Assembly: GCA_030835405.1 (NCBI GenBank)
Contig: JAURPG010000012.1
Coordinates: 1 to 64,000, forward strand
DNA: 64,000 bases
Reading direction: 5' to 3'
Origin: Gammaproteobacteria bacterium
GTDB lineage: Bacteria > Pseudomonadota > Gammaproteobacteria > Eutrophobiales > Eutrophobiaceae
Each line of letters starts with the position of its first letter. Within the stretch, counting starts at the first letter, position 1. This document shows positions 37,039-46,300 of this stretch, piece after piece. Below the pieces are notes generated by a model. The model searched no databases, was not told where the DNA came from, and saw only the letters and a list, made by a program, of their open reading frames with translations. A program made the position numbers and the translations under genes.

Positions 37039-37068
37039 CTTGTAACTTATAACTTGTGACTTGTTACT
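37039..37068. repeat. Imperfect CTTGTAACT short repeats between sdhA and sdhB
   Basis: The 30-base stretch is made of four variants of ACTTGT/ACTTAT steps (CTTGTAACT, TATAACTTGT, GACTTGT, TACT). It lies between the sdhA stop and the sdhB start and could be a simple-sequence expansion. No function is evident. Confidence 0.45.
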
Positions 37069-37072
37069 GTTT

Positions 37073-38860
37073 TTAATAAACCCGTTTTTTGGGTGGAATA
37101 TAGTCAATTTCGTCTGTCAATGTATTCGCGTGTACAGGACGATAATCAAATGAAACCTTACCTGTCTTTGCATCAAGCCAGCTATAGGTATGTTTCATCC
37201 AGTTTTCATCATCACGGTCTGGAAAATCTTCCCGGGCATGGGCACCACGACTTTCCTTTCTGTTTTCTGCAGAATTGATAGTCGCCAAGGCATTTTGCAG
37301 GAGATTTTCAAGTTCCAGTGTTTCTGCCAGGTCGGTATTCCAGATCATTGACTGGTCTGAGACGTTAACATCCTCGAAGGATTTATATATTTCATCCAGT
37401 TTTGTTATACCTTCTTTCAGGACCTCTCCGGTCCTGAATACTGCCGCGTCATTTTGCATGGTTTTTTGCATATTCGAGCGTATTTCAGATGTTTTGAGAT
37501 TACCCTTGGCATGTCTTAACCGGTCCAGTTTATCGATGGCTTCCTGGCCTGCATCATCAGGTAATGGTTTGAGGGAACTATCTGGTTTGATGAGCTCGGC
37601 GGCTCGAATGGCGGCTGCTCGCCCAAACACAATCAAATCCAGTAAGCTATTTGATCCCAGGCGATTGGCACCATGTACAGATACACACGCGGCTTCACCA
37701 ATGGCCATTAGTCCTGGCACCACTGCTTCAGGATTTCCATCTTTCATAGTGACGACTTCACCATAAAAATTTGTGGGTATACCCCCCATGTTGTAATGGA
37801 CAGTAGGAATAACAGGAATGGGTTCTTTGGTGACATCAACGCCAGCAAATATTCTTGCGGACTCTGCGATGCCCGGCAGACGCTCATTGATCACTTCAGG
37901 ACCAAGGTGTTCCAGATGCAGGAAAATATGATCATTTTGAGGGCCGACGCCTCTACCTTCCCGTATCTCGATAGTCATCGAACGACTAACCACATCCCGG
38001 GATGCCAGGTCTTTTGCGGAGGGGGCATAGCGTTCCATGAATCGTTCCCCGTCCTTATTGGTTACATATCCACCTTCACCGCGAACCCCTTCAGTAATGA
38101 GACAACCTGCACCATAAATTCCCGTGGGATGGAATTGAACAAACTCCATATCCTGCAAGGGCAAGCCGGCCCTTAATACCATGGCATTACCATCACCGGT
38201 ACAGGTATGGGCAGATGTGCAGGAGAAATAAGCACGACCATATCCACCGGTTGCCAGTACCACCATATGGGCAGAAAAACGATGCAGCGTTCCGTCCTCC
38301 AGGTTCCAGGCAAGAATGCCACGACAGATGCCATCATCATCCATGATCAGATCAATGGCCAGGTATTCAATAAAGAATTCTGCCTGATGTTTTAAGGACT
38401 GTTGATAAAGGGTATGAAGAATTGCGTGACCCGTGCGATCCGCAGCAGCACATGTGCGCTGGGCAGTCCCTTCACCGAAATTTGTCGTCATTCCACCGAA
38501 TGGGCGTTGATAGATGTTACCTTCTTCTGTGCGAGAGAAGGGGACACCATAATGTTCCAATTCAACAATTGCGGGGATCGCCTCGCGACACATATATTCG
38601 ATTGCGTCCTGGTCTCCTAACCAATCTGATCCTTTCACCGTGTCATACATATGCCAGCGCCAGTCATCAGGCCCCATATTACCCAGTGCGGCGCTGATCC
38701 CTCCTTGAGCCGCGACGGTATGACTTCGTGTTGGAAATACTTTGGTAATACAAGCGGTCTTAAGGTTTTTTTCGGCCATACCAAAAGTTGCCCTAAGACC
38801 GGCGCCACCAGCGCCCACAACAACTACGTCATACTTATGATCAATTATTTTGTAAGACAT
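37073..38860 (-). CDS. sdhA: Succinate dehydrogenase flavoprotein subunit
   Basis: A 595-residue FAD-containing catalytic subunit that oxidises succinate to fumarate. N-terminal FAD motif [19 protein letters not shown], the histidine for covalent FAD in [16 protein letters not shown], substrate-binding motifs [20 protein letters not shown] and [10 protein letters not shown], and [20 protein letters not shown] near the C-terminal half. The C-terminus [19 protein letters not shown] is typical. Normal length. Its FAD attachment would need the SdhE encoded downstream. Confidence 0.97.
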   Translation of the reverse strand: MSYKIIDHKYDVVVVGAGGAGLRATFGMAEKNLKTACITKVFPTRSHTVAAQGGISAALGNMGPDDWRWHMYDTVKGSDWLGDQDAIEYMCREAIPAIVELEHYGVPFSRTEEGNIYQRPFGGMTTNFGEGTAQRTCAAADRTGHAILHTLYQQSLKHQAEFFIEYLAIDLIMDDDGICRGILAWNLEDGTLHRFSAHMVVLATGGYGRAYFSCTSAHTCTGDGNAMVLRAGLPLQDMEFVQFHPTGIYGAGCLITEGVRGEGGYVTNKDGERFMERYAPSAKDLASRDVVSRSMTIEIREGRGVGPQNDHIFLHLEHLGPEVINERLPGIAESARIFAGVDVTKEPIPVIPTVHYNMGGIPTNFYGEVVTMKDGNPEAVVPGLMAIGEAACVSVHGANRLGSNSLLDLIVFGRAAAIRAAELIKPDSSLKPLPDDAGQEAIDKLDRLRHAKGNLKTSEIRSNMQKTMQNDAAVFRTGEVLKEGITKLDEIYKSFEDVNVSDQSMIWNTDLAETLELENLLQNALATINSAENRKESRGAHAREDFPDRDDENWMKHTYSWLDAKTGKVSFDYRPVHANTLTDEIDYIPPKKRVY

Positions 38861-38861
38861 C

Positions 38862-39242
38862 TTATAACCCCAGACAAATTTTCAAAACAGATAGAATAGC
38901 CACCAGCTCGGCCAATAACACAAGCACATTGACCAGTATAAGGCAGGCAATCTTTTGCCATTCAGAATGGATATAATCTTCAATGACTACCCTGACGCCC
39001 AACATTGCGTGATAGTAGGCGGAAATAATATAAATCAGTAATAAAACTGCATTAATTGGCGAATTTAACCAGGTAATGACCGTGTTATATTCCATGGCAC
39101 TTAAGAGAAACAGGTTTACGGTAAACCAGAGTGTTAATGGCACCAGGATAATGGCCGTTAAACGTTGATGCCAGAAATGTTCAGTACCCTGTTTTGCTGA
39201 ACCAAGGCCACGTGCATTTGCCAGAGGTGTACGTAAATTCAT
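38862..39242 (-). CDS. sdhD: Succinate dehydrogenase membrane anchor subunit
   Basis: A 126-residue membrane subunit with three helices. Family features are [20 protein letters not shown] and the haem/quinone region [20 protein letters not shown], with the histidine ligand candidate in YYHA. With SdhC it forms the quinone-binding anchor of complex II. It overlaps sdhC by four bases (ATGA) and ends directly before sdhA. Confidence 0.93.
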   Translation of the reverse strand: MNLRTPLANARGLGSAKQGTEHFWHQRLTAIILVPLTLWFTVNLFLLSAMEYNTVITWLNSPINAVLLLIYIISAYYHAMLGVRVVIEDYIHSEWQKIACLILVNVLVLLAELVAILSVLKICLGL

Positions 39243-39622
39243 AATCCACCTCCGATTACCCAGCTTAGCACAGTCAACAAGACAGAGGCGATGGCTGTGA
39301 TATATCCCGTAATATTGGAGGTCTTAATTTCAAAACCCAGTCCGCTATCCCAGAATAAGTGTCTGATCCCATTGCAAAGATGTAAATAGATAGAAAACGT
39401 AAATGCAATCAAGACCGCCTTTCCATACCAGCTATTGAGATGGTTGGAGAGGTTATCAAATGATTCCGTTCCAGATGCCACAGATAACAACCAATAGCTG
39501 ATTAATAGTAAACCAATGGATAAGAATACCCCGGTGGCCCGATGTAAAATGGACAACACCATGGTGATTTGCCATTTGTAAACTGTCAAATGAGGTGATA
39601 ATGGACCTTTTACAGATGCCAT
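39239..39622 (-). CDS. sdhC: Succinate dehydrogenase cytochrome b556 subunit
   Basis: A 127-residue membrane subunit with three helices. The N-terminal motif RPLSPHL-like GPLSPHLTVYKWQITMVL, followed by SILHRATGVFLSIGLLL, is the Sdh_cyt signature containing the Ser and Arg near the quinone site. The haem ligand histidine is in HLCNGIRHLFWDSG. It lies 32 bases downstream of the small DUF1674 gene. Confidence 0.93.
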   Translation of the reverse strand: MASVKGPLSPHLTVYKWQITMVLSILHRATGVFLSIGLLLISYWLLSVASGTESFDNLSNHLNSWYGKAVLIAFTFSIYLHLCNGIRHLFWDSGLGFEIKTSNITGYITAIASVLLTVLSWVIGGGL

Positions 39623-39654
39623 TTTTTGATTACTCCTTAGTTGTTCAGGAATGG

Positions 39655-39816
39655 TTAAAAATCAATACAGCGGCCCTTACGCTCCCAATCTCCATATCGA
39701 GTCGGTTCTAGTCCCTTAGGACCACCAATTTCCTTGGGGTTAGTCTTGTTACTATCCCGCTGATTATAATCAGTTTTCTTTTCTTTTTCCTGCGGTTTTT
39801 TTGGTTTAGGTTGCAT
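39655..39816 (-). CDS. DUF1674 / SDHAF4-like succinate dehydrogenase assembly factor, 53 residues
   Basis: A short gene translated by hand: ATG at 39814-39816 and TAA at 39655-39657. The protein has a Lys/Glu/Gln-rich N-terminal half (MQPKPKKPQEKEKKTDYNQR) and the family's conserved C-terminal motif, KEIGGPKGLEPTRYGDWERK followed by GRCIDF. This motif defines DUF1674, whose eukaryotic member SDHAF4 (yeast Sdh8) shields flavinylated SdhA before it joins SdhB. It is the first gene of the sdh run, 32 bases before sdhC. Its position strongly supports a role in complex II assembly. It is easily missed because of its length. Confidence 0.88.
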   Translation of the reverse strand: MQPKPKKPQEKEKKTDYNQRDSNKTNPKEIGGPKGLEPTRYGDWERKGRCIDF

Positions 39817-39928
39817 GAGGTAGCCAGTAAGATTTTAAAACTGGTATCTTATCAACAATTTGGATAATGTAATAATCATAAACAGTATTTTTCCAAAAAT
39901 GACACGATGTCGTTAATTAATAAATAAC

Positions 39929-40369
39929 ATGGAAGGTGCTGAAACAGGGTTTACGCGACCCATAGTCATAAAGTACCAACCACCCTCATGGTCGGGCCCT
40001 CTCAATGTACTGATCCACCTATTGGCGATATGCGCTAACGCTATTGTAGACATTCCTTTGATTGTGAAGTTCATAATAATTTTTATTAAATTTGTGTGGG
40101 GGATGTTGATTATCAAAGAATGGTTGAAACAACACATAAATGGTAGTGATCGATCAATCAGGCTTGATATGGAGGGTAACTGGAGCCTAGTAGTAGAGGG
40201 TAAAAAAGAAATAAAATTAGAACTCACCAGTATTGGTTTTTATGCTCTAACTTTATTGGCCTTGAGATTTAAAGGTCCCGGCCCTGAAAAATATTCATTT
40301 ATACTGACATCTAAAAATACAGATAGCGATATACTGAGACGATTGAGGGTAAGGGTTTTATATCCTTAA
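39929..40369 (+). CDS. YgfX/CptA-like membrane protein
   Basis: A 146-residue protein with two hydrophobic segments near residues 25-58 and a soluble C-terminal half. The pattern SWSGPLNVLIHLLAICANAI, then a W-x-L/V-(I) strand (NWSLVVEG), and the C-terminal DSDILRRLRVRVLYP resembles YgfX (CptA), which in enterobacteria is encoded beside sdhE. Here it diverges from the sdh operon instead, about 110 bases from the DUF1674 gene. YgfX has been described as affecting MreB and FtsZ or acting with SdhE; neither can be judged here. Confidence 0.65.
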   Translation: MEGAETGFTRPIVIKYQPPSWSGPLNVLIHLLAICANAIVDIPLIVKFIIIFIKFVWGMLIIKEWLKQHINGSDRSIRLDMEGNWSLVVEGKKEIKLELTSIGFYALTLLALRFKGPGPEKYSFILTSKNTDSDILRRLRVRVLYP

Positions 40370-40386
40370 TTAAGCATTTAACAATG

Positions 40387-41193
40387 CTAAATGCCAAGAC
40401 GTGTACAACAGCTTATCCAAAATTTTCTGATGGGAGTCAATTGAATACGGTGTTTCATTAATCTGAATCCATCACGTTTTATCTCTTCACAGGTAGTGGT
40501 CGCCAGGCGGTTTAGAATTAAATTAAATAACGCTGTTTTAGGTGTGGTTTGACATAGAGATATATATGTCTGATTCAATTTTTTATGATAGTCACAGATA
40601 ATTTCTTCAAAGACATCGTGATATTGAACCTCACCATCAGCGCTACTATGTTTTGATATTAATTCGGCACAAATAAACCGGTGTACTTTTTCTGCAAAGA
40701 GAGGGTAGAGCATCAGTAGTTCCAGGCCAAAAACGAGCGCACCATTTTGAATCAGCAAATTATTGTCAGTATTTTCCCTGAACATATTAAGCATAGACCA
40801 GTATTGACCTATTTCATTGGAATTATTTTCCAGCCATCCCCGGTGATTTTCACTTTGTGCATTCATGACAATCGATTCAATTGTCATAAGGTGTTTATGA
40901 AGTGTGGAAATGATATCAGGATATTTATCAGAAGTTGATTGAATGGTCCGGGTAACGGGATGCCGTGGACTGTTTTCACTTAATCGGCTGAGTTCTTCGT
41001 GCCACCAGTTAAATTTTAATCTGGTTACCCCGGGATCAGGTGAGGCCGTCAGGCAATCAATGAATTCATTATGCAGGGCATATAATGGTATGACACTGGT
41101 TTTAACATCACCTTTTTCAAATAAGATAGCGTAATAAAAGTTTGACCCGGGTAGAGTGGCCTTGTCCAGGCAATAGTCATAATTTGTACTCAT
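40387..41193 (-). CDS. Squalene/phytoene synthase-fold protein, NDUFAF6-like
   Basis: A 268-residue protein of the squalene/phytoene synthase superfamily. The recognisable part is the segment SNFYYAILF near the N-terminus and VTRLKFNWWHEELSRL, equivalent to the IRLQWWRDAL motif of the NDUFAF6 group. The two aspartate-rich motifs that bind diphosphate-Mg in true synthases are not visible (the first position reads ALHNEFIDCL). It is therefore more likely an assembly-factor or structural member than a prenyl synthase. It overlaps gph by four bases. Confidence 0.68.
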   Translation of the reverse strand: MSTNYDYCLDKATLPGSNFYYAILFEKGDVKTSVIPLYALHNEFIDCLTASPDPGVTRLKFNWWHEELSRLSENSPRHPVTRTIQSTSDKYPDIISTLHKHLMTIESIVMNAQSENHRGWLENNSNEIGQYWSMLNMFRENTDNNLLIQNGALVFGLELLMLYPLFAEKVHRFICAELISKHSSADGEVQYHDVFEEIICDYHKKLNQTYISLCQTTPKTALFNLILNRLATTTCEEIKRDGFRLMKHRIQLTPIRKFWISCCTRLGI

Positions 41194-41864
41194 AGTTGGC
41201 CGTTATTGAGCCATTCCAGTAATTCTTCTGGGTGAGAAATCATACTATTGGCACCCCATTCATCCAGTATCGTGGTTTCCTCTATATAACCATAAGTTGC
41301 GATAATCGTTAGCATACCTGCTGCACAACCGGCCTCTATGTCCCGTTTGGCATCACCGATGTAAACACATACGTCAGCGGGACATTGCAGTTGCTTGCAG
41401 GCATGTAATAACGGCTCTGGGCTTGGTTTCATGTACGGCAAAGTATCGCCGCTGACAACACATTTAACCCGTTTATCCAGACCCATGGATTCCAGTAAGG
41501 GGGTGGTGAGCCATTCAGGTTTATTGGTTACGATTCCCCAGCGATAACCAGTATCATCGAGTGTGTTAATAACGTTTTCCATGCCATCAAACAGTTTTGA
41601 ATGCGTGTGTATATTGTCACTGTAAATCGATAAAAATTTATCACGGATCTCCGGGAATTCTGCATCTGTCTTTTCCACATTGAATGCAAGTTTAATCATT
41701 GCCGCACCACCCAGGGAGACCACCTGCCTAATATCATTGAATTCAATTGGTGGTAATCCGTAATTGCTCCGGGTTAAATTTAAAGCATAGGCAAGATCAG
41801 GGGCGGTATCAATCAAGGTGCCATCCAGGTCAAACAATACTGTAGAAATCTGATTCAAATACAT
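41190..41864 (-). CDS. gph: Phosphoglycolate phosphatase
   Basis: A 224-residue HAD-superfamily phosphatase. Motif I FDLDGTLIDTAPDLAYALN has both catalytic aspartates, motif II is GIVTNKP, and motif III/IV is KPSPEPLLHACKQL with VYIGDAKRDIEAG. The combination and the ubiG-gph neighbourhood are typical of gammaproteobacterial Gph, which clears 2-phosphoglycolate from DNA repair. It overlaps ubiG by one base (TAATG) and the next gene by four. Confidence 0.9.
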   Translation of the reverse strand: MYLNQISTVLFDLDGTLIDTAPDLAYALNLTRSNYGLPPIEFNDIRQVVSLGGAAMIKLAFNVEKTDAEFPEIRDKFLSIYSDNIHTHSKLFDGMENVINTLDDTGYRWGIVTNKPEWLTTPLLESMGLDKRVKCVVSGDTLPYMKPSPEPLLHACKQLQCPADVCVYIGDAKRDIEAGCAAGMLTIIATYGYIEETTILDEWGANSMISHPEELLEWLNNGQL

Positions 41865-42559
41865 TAACCCTGCAATTTAGCGTGTATTAGATAATTCACA
41901 GAAAGATCATCGGTTAGAGACACATGATTTAAGAAAGGGATATATTTTAATCCTGTAATATCCATTACCTTAAATCCATTTTTACGTAGTATCCCTGTTA
42001 ATTCGGATGGTTTAATAAATTGGTTATAGCTATGGGTATTTTTAGGTATCAATCCGGTTAAATGCTCTGCGATGAGAATTGATTTTATATATGCACCGAT
42101 GCCACGGTTAATGGTAGAGAGGAAGACATCACCACTAGGGCGGAGTAAGTCAGCCATTGCTTGAATTACAGATTCGGGATTGGAAACATGCTCTAGCAAT
42201 TCCAGACATGTTATTACATCAAATTTCTTGTCGGCATGTTGTGAATATGATTCAACGGTAGTCGTTAAATATTCGACATCTATTCGGTTAGTCGCAGCAT
42301 GTTCACGGGCCGCCTTAATGAGTTCTTCACTGATATCTATTGCCGTGACATAGGCATTTATATTTGCCATCGCTTCACTGAAAATTCCACCACCACAACC
42401 AATGTCCAGCACATGTTTATTTGCAAGGTGGCAGGCATCATTAACATATCTCAACCTTGTTGGGTTGATTACATGCAGGGTTTTAAGTTCACCGTTGGGA
42501 TCCCACCAGTTATCAGCAAGTCTGGAAAAAGGCTGGTCGTCAATAGTAGAGGAATCCAT
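41864..42559 (-). CDS. ubiG: Ubiquinone biosynthesis O-methyltransferase
   Basis: A 231-residue SAM-dependent methyltransferase doing the two O-methylations of ubiquinone synthesis. N-terminal FSRLADNWWDPNGELKTLH and SAM motif VLDIGCGGGIFSEAMA are diagnostic; ITCLELLEHVSNPESVIQ and NRGIGAYIKSILIAEHLTGL follow. Complete. First gene of ubiG-gph-synthase-like on the minus strand. Confidence 0.94.
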   Translation of the reverse strand: MDSSTIDDQPFSRLADNWWDPNGELKTLHVINPTRLRYVNDACHLANKHVLDIGCGGGIFSEAMANINAYVTAIDISEELIKAAREHAATNRIDVEYLTTTVESYSQHADKKFDVITCLELLEHVSNPESVIQAMADLLRPSGDVFLSTINRGIGAYIKSILIAEHLTGLIPKNTHSYNQFIKPSELTGILRKNGFKVMDITGLKYIPFLNHVSLTDDLSVNYLIHAKLQG

Positions 42560-42631
42560 TTATATATGAATAATATTGCGGGGAGCGCTGGTTCTGGCAG
42601 GATACGACTTATGAATCACTGATGAAAAAGA

Positions 42632-43339
42632 TCACGGGGCATCTGGTAATGTAATTCTTTGGTCTGCTATCCCTATGGTATTGGCAAATTCTACCAATTG
42701 GCGTTGTTTTTCGTAAGATGTTTCAGGATTGCCAATGGCAGCGAGGGCGCGCTCTTCAAGCAACTTTTTCGAAATCTCATTTACCAACTGGCTGAATGCC
42801 GTGGAACTCATTGCAGATGCGTGGTCGGCATCTGCAAATGATTGCCATTCATTCAAGAATGCATTTAAACTGGCCTCAGACCAGGTGTTAGCTGCTAGAA
42901 AGCTTGATATATGGTTCTCCAGAGGCGAGGGCGGGGCATCTTCCACCACAACAGGCGCTGGACCTGCATCATTCTGGGATTGATTTGGTTGGATTGACGT
43001 ATCATCACCTCCAGAAAATATGGCAACGAGCAAGACGATAACGACTATTGCACCAATGCCACCAAACACCACTGGTTTATTATCTAGCAGTCCTTTTGAT
43101 TGGGCGGGATTTGTAGGGGCAGGTTGAGAACTGGATTCACCGATCTTCTGTAAGGTGATATCTGAAAAAGTATCACCCCTGGCTATTTTTTCTGCGGTAT
43201 TGTCTTCTACAGGCAGTATGACATTACCGGCAATCAGATCCTCAAAGAATGCTGTCCGATCTGTCCGGTACTTATCTTTTTCAATTTTACCGTCAGAGTA
43301 TGCCCTGGCGAGTTTGCGCAATGGAGATAGTTGTGTCAT
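42632..43339 (-). CDS. Single-pass membrane protein of the kinase operon, function unknown
   Basis: A 235-residue protein I do not recognise. Residues 1-35 (LRKLARAYSDGKIEKDKYRT) resemble a SHOCT-type short helical motif. Residues 36-88 are polar, 89-108 form one membrane helix (GGIGAIVVIVLLVAIF), and the rest is a Pro/Ala-rich linker and a helical, probably periplasmic, domain. It starts 9 bases after the kinase gene ends and has the same cytoplasm-membrane-periplasm topology, suggesting it is a partner or substrate of the kinase (inference). It ends the four-gene signalling operon. Confidence 0.7.
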   Translation of the reverse strand: MTQLSPLRKLARAYSDGKIEKDKYRTDRTAFFEDLIAGNVILPVEDNTAEKIARGDTFSDITLQKIGESSSQPAPTNPAQSKGLLDNKPVVFGGIGAIVVIVLLVAIFSGGDDTSIQPNQSQNDAGPAPVVVEDAPPSPLENHISSFLAANTWSEASLNAFLNEWQSFADADHASAMSSTAFSQLVNEISKKLLEERALAAIGNPETSYEKQRQLVEFANTIGIADQRITLPDAP

Positions 43340-43348
43340 CTAGTTTAT

Positions 43349-46300
43349 TTATCCTACTTCTTCGAGTATTACTCTAAACCCGGTTTGTTCATCAGCATTG
43401 CCATCATGAGGTCTGGCGGTACTGATATCACAGTTATTGATGGCATCAGAAAATGCACCGCCACGTACAGTAGTTGACCCACCTTCCTGCACCCATTCCT
43501 GTACATTACCGACAAAATTATACATACCCCATTGATTTGGACGGCCTGATTTAATCTTGGCGATACCGGTACCTTTCAGAATTTTATCTCCCAGTGTTAC
43601 CCGGCAATTTAATTGGCCCTTAATTTCCCTGAAGGCATCCGCTTCGTCAGTAAGCGCGCCACCTACAGATGCGGCATACTCCCATTCCTCTGCGCTGGGA
43701 AGGCGGTAGGTCCTACCCGTCCGTTCTGAAAGCCAGTCTACATATTGCTGGGCGTCAGATAATGAAATTCCAGTAATGGGATCATCAAACCGGGAACGGT
43801 CTATAACCGGCTGACAATTACCACTCAAGGCGCAATATTTACTCCAGTCAGCAACGGAGATTTCATATTTGCCAATAGCAAACGAATTGGATACCGCGCC
43901 ACCGGCAGGGACAACTACCATTTGCGGACCACGCCAGCCATTATTGACGAAGTCATAGCAGATGGCGCGTGCCCGGGTTCCATAACTGGCTTTATCCGGT
44001 GTGCATGCACGGTCACTGGGAATAGGTTTCCATTCAACTGCTACCACAGAAGTTTGCTGACTTAAATCCACTTCTGCTTCTCTGGCCACTATACGGTTTG
44101 CCGGGTTGTCTGGTGCTGCGGCAATAAGCTGGTCAATGTCGGTTTCTGCATCGGTGAACGCAGGGTTATCTGACCAGAATGCCTGGGCGCGGAACAGTAA
44201 ACGCTTGGCCTGGTTTAAGTTGCCAAAGCTGTCAGCCGCGGCTTCCTTGGCGGAGACGTAGACCTCGTATTCGTCATTGGCCCGGTTCATGCCCAATTCC
44301 ACAGCACGCTGATACTGCAGAACATCGGGATGATCGGCATATTCACCCTGTAGTGCCGTTTGCAAAAGATCATTTGCAGCAGTCAACTCAAAATTGCGCA
44401 GGTGATTTTCCGCGACATTACGTTCTGGCCAGGGCTGGAGTTGATAACGTCTGGCCATGTCTGCAAGCACACTACTGGTAGAAAATATCCTCGACATGGT
44501 ATCAGCGAGTGCTGCGGCATTATTTTCATCTGAATCGGCAAGAAATTCGATACGTTCTGCCAGGATAGATTCGGCCTGAGAGATAAAGTCTGTGTACTGG
44601 CCGGGCGTTCCGCGTTCTATTTCACTGACCTTGCGGGCCAATTCAATTCGTTCTTCATCGGTAAAGACCCTGGCATTCCTGAACACATCGGCGAGCTCGG
44701 TGATATTTATCCTGGCGCGGTATTCTTCATATATTCCTTGCAGGGACGGGTCTCTTGGGTTGAGGTTAACCGCAGCTTCTGCTAACTGAAAGGCGGTGGC
44801 AAATTCGTTCGATTCTGCCCGGCGTTCAGCCAACCTGCGATAACTTTCTGCCAGTTCCCTGGGGGCCTGTGTAACGATGTAAAAATCATCCTCGGGTAGT
44901 TCAGTCTTGAGGGTATCAAATATCTGGTTGGCCTCAGTGATGTTATCGGCCTCGACGGCAACCTGGAACTGGTCCTTAAGGCCGATTACCCGCAATTGCT
45001 GTTCATAGGTGGCCCTGCTGTCAGATATCAGGATCTGTGTTTCAACTAGAGAGGTGAGGCCCGGAGCAATTCTTGAACCGCGGTTGATAAAGTTATCGGC
45101 GGCATCAAATCGATTGGCATTTAGTGTGAAGGTAGCATTATCAATATAAAGCGAAGCAAGTGATTCCTTGATGGAATTAAAATCATCAATAAATGATTCG
45201 TTATCATCGATTAATGAATCCAGCTCCCTGACACTGGCCAATATCTGCGCCTCCCATTGTGGATTATCAAGTTGTGGAGATTCCAGATTGGTTTCCAGGG
45301 TGGAGATATTATTAAGTACCATGTTCTGAATGGCATTATTCCGATCATCACCTTCTAGATGGGCGAGTTTTATCTGTGTCAATTCCTCGTTAAGTGATAA
45401 GGACGAGAGTAATCCCTCATTTTCATTAGCGAAGGCCTGAGCCTGGGCCCTGTCACCTTCATTTAAGATGCGATTTAATTCTTCTGTGACCAGGGAACCT
45501 AGACGTGCAGACAAGCTTGATAGAATGGGGGAATCCTCTTCATTACTGAGACTGGCAAGTTCAGTAATATCATTCTGATATTGCTTGAAGGTATCCAGTG
45601 AATTGAATTGATCCTCGACGCTGGCAAGTGTTGAATTAATCTCAGCAATACGTATGGCATTATTGACCTTGGTGGAAAGGTCATTCAATAAGGGATCATC
45701 CGCAGCATTTCCCAGCCCTGAATTTACGAACGTCAGTGCTTGTTGCAGATCGCCATTTTCAAATGCCAGGTTGGCCGCCAGACGATATGCATTAGACGGA
45801 CGTGTGTCTGTTAATAGTGGGTGCTGGGGATCAATCTGATTGCGAATTACTTCCAGGACCTGATTTGTTCCACCGATACTTTGCGGGTCTTCCAGAGCTA
45901 GGTTGGGATCAAGCGCGGCAATAAAGTCCTGATACAGCTCAGATATTTTTTGTTTCTTATTGAATTCAATATCATCAAACTGTTGTTGAATGAATAATGA
46001 ATCTGGATATAACTCAGAGGCTTCAGAGAGAATTCCTTCCGCTCTTGGAAAGTTGAAGGTACTACCAGTGATATCAATATTTCTCGCAATTTCAGATGAG
46101 AAATAGCGTTGAATCGCAGCACTGGACTCTGAGGTAATGGTTGCTATATCTGAGGGTTCTAATATCCTGATTTCTTCCAGCTTTTCCACTATTAGGGAAT
46201 TACCGCCACTGTTAATGTCAGCAATGATTCCGTTAATTTCTTTTTGATGTAGCCAATCCAGCGCCGGATTGATCATGATCAGACCCGCCAGTAAAAGCAC

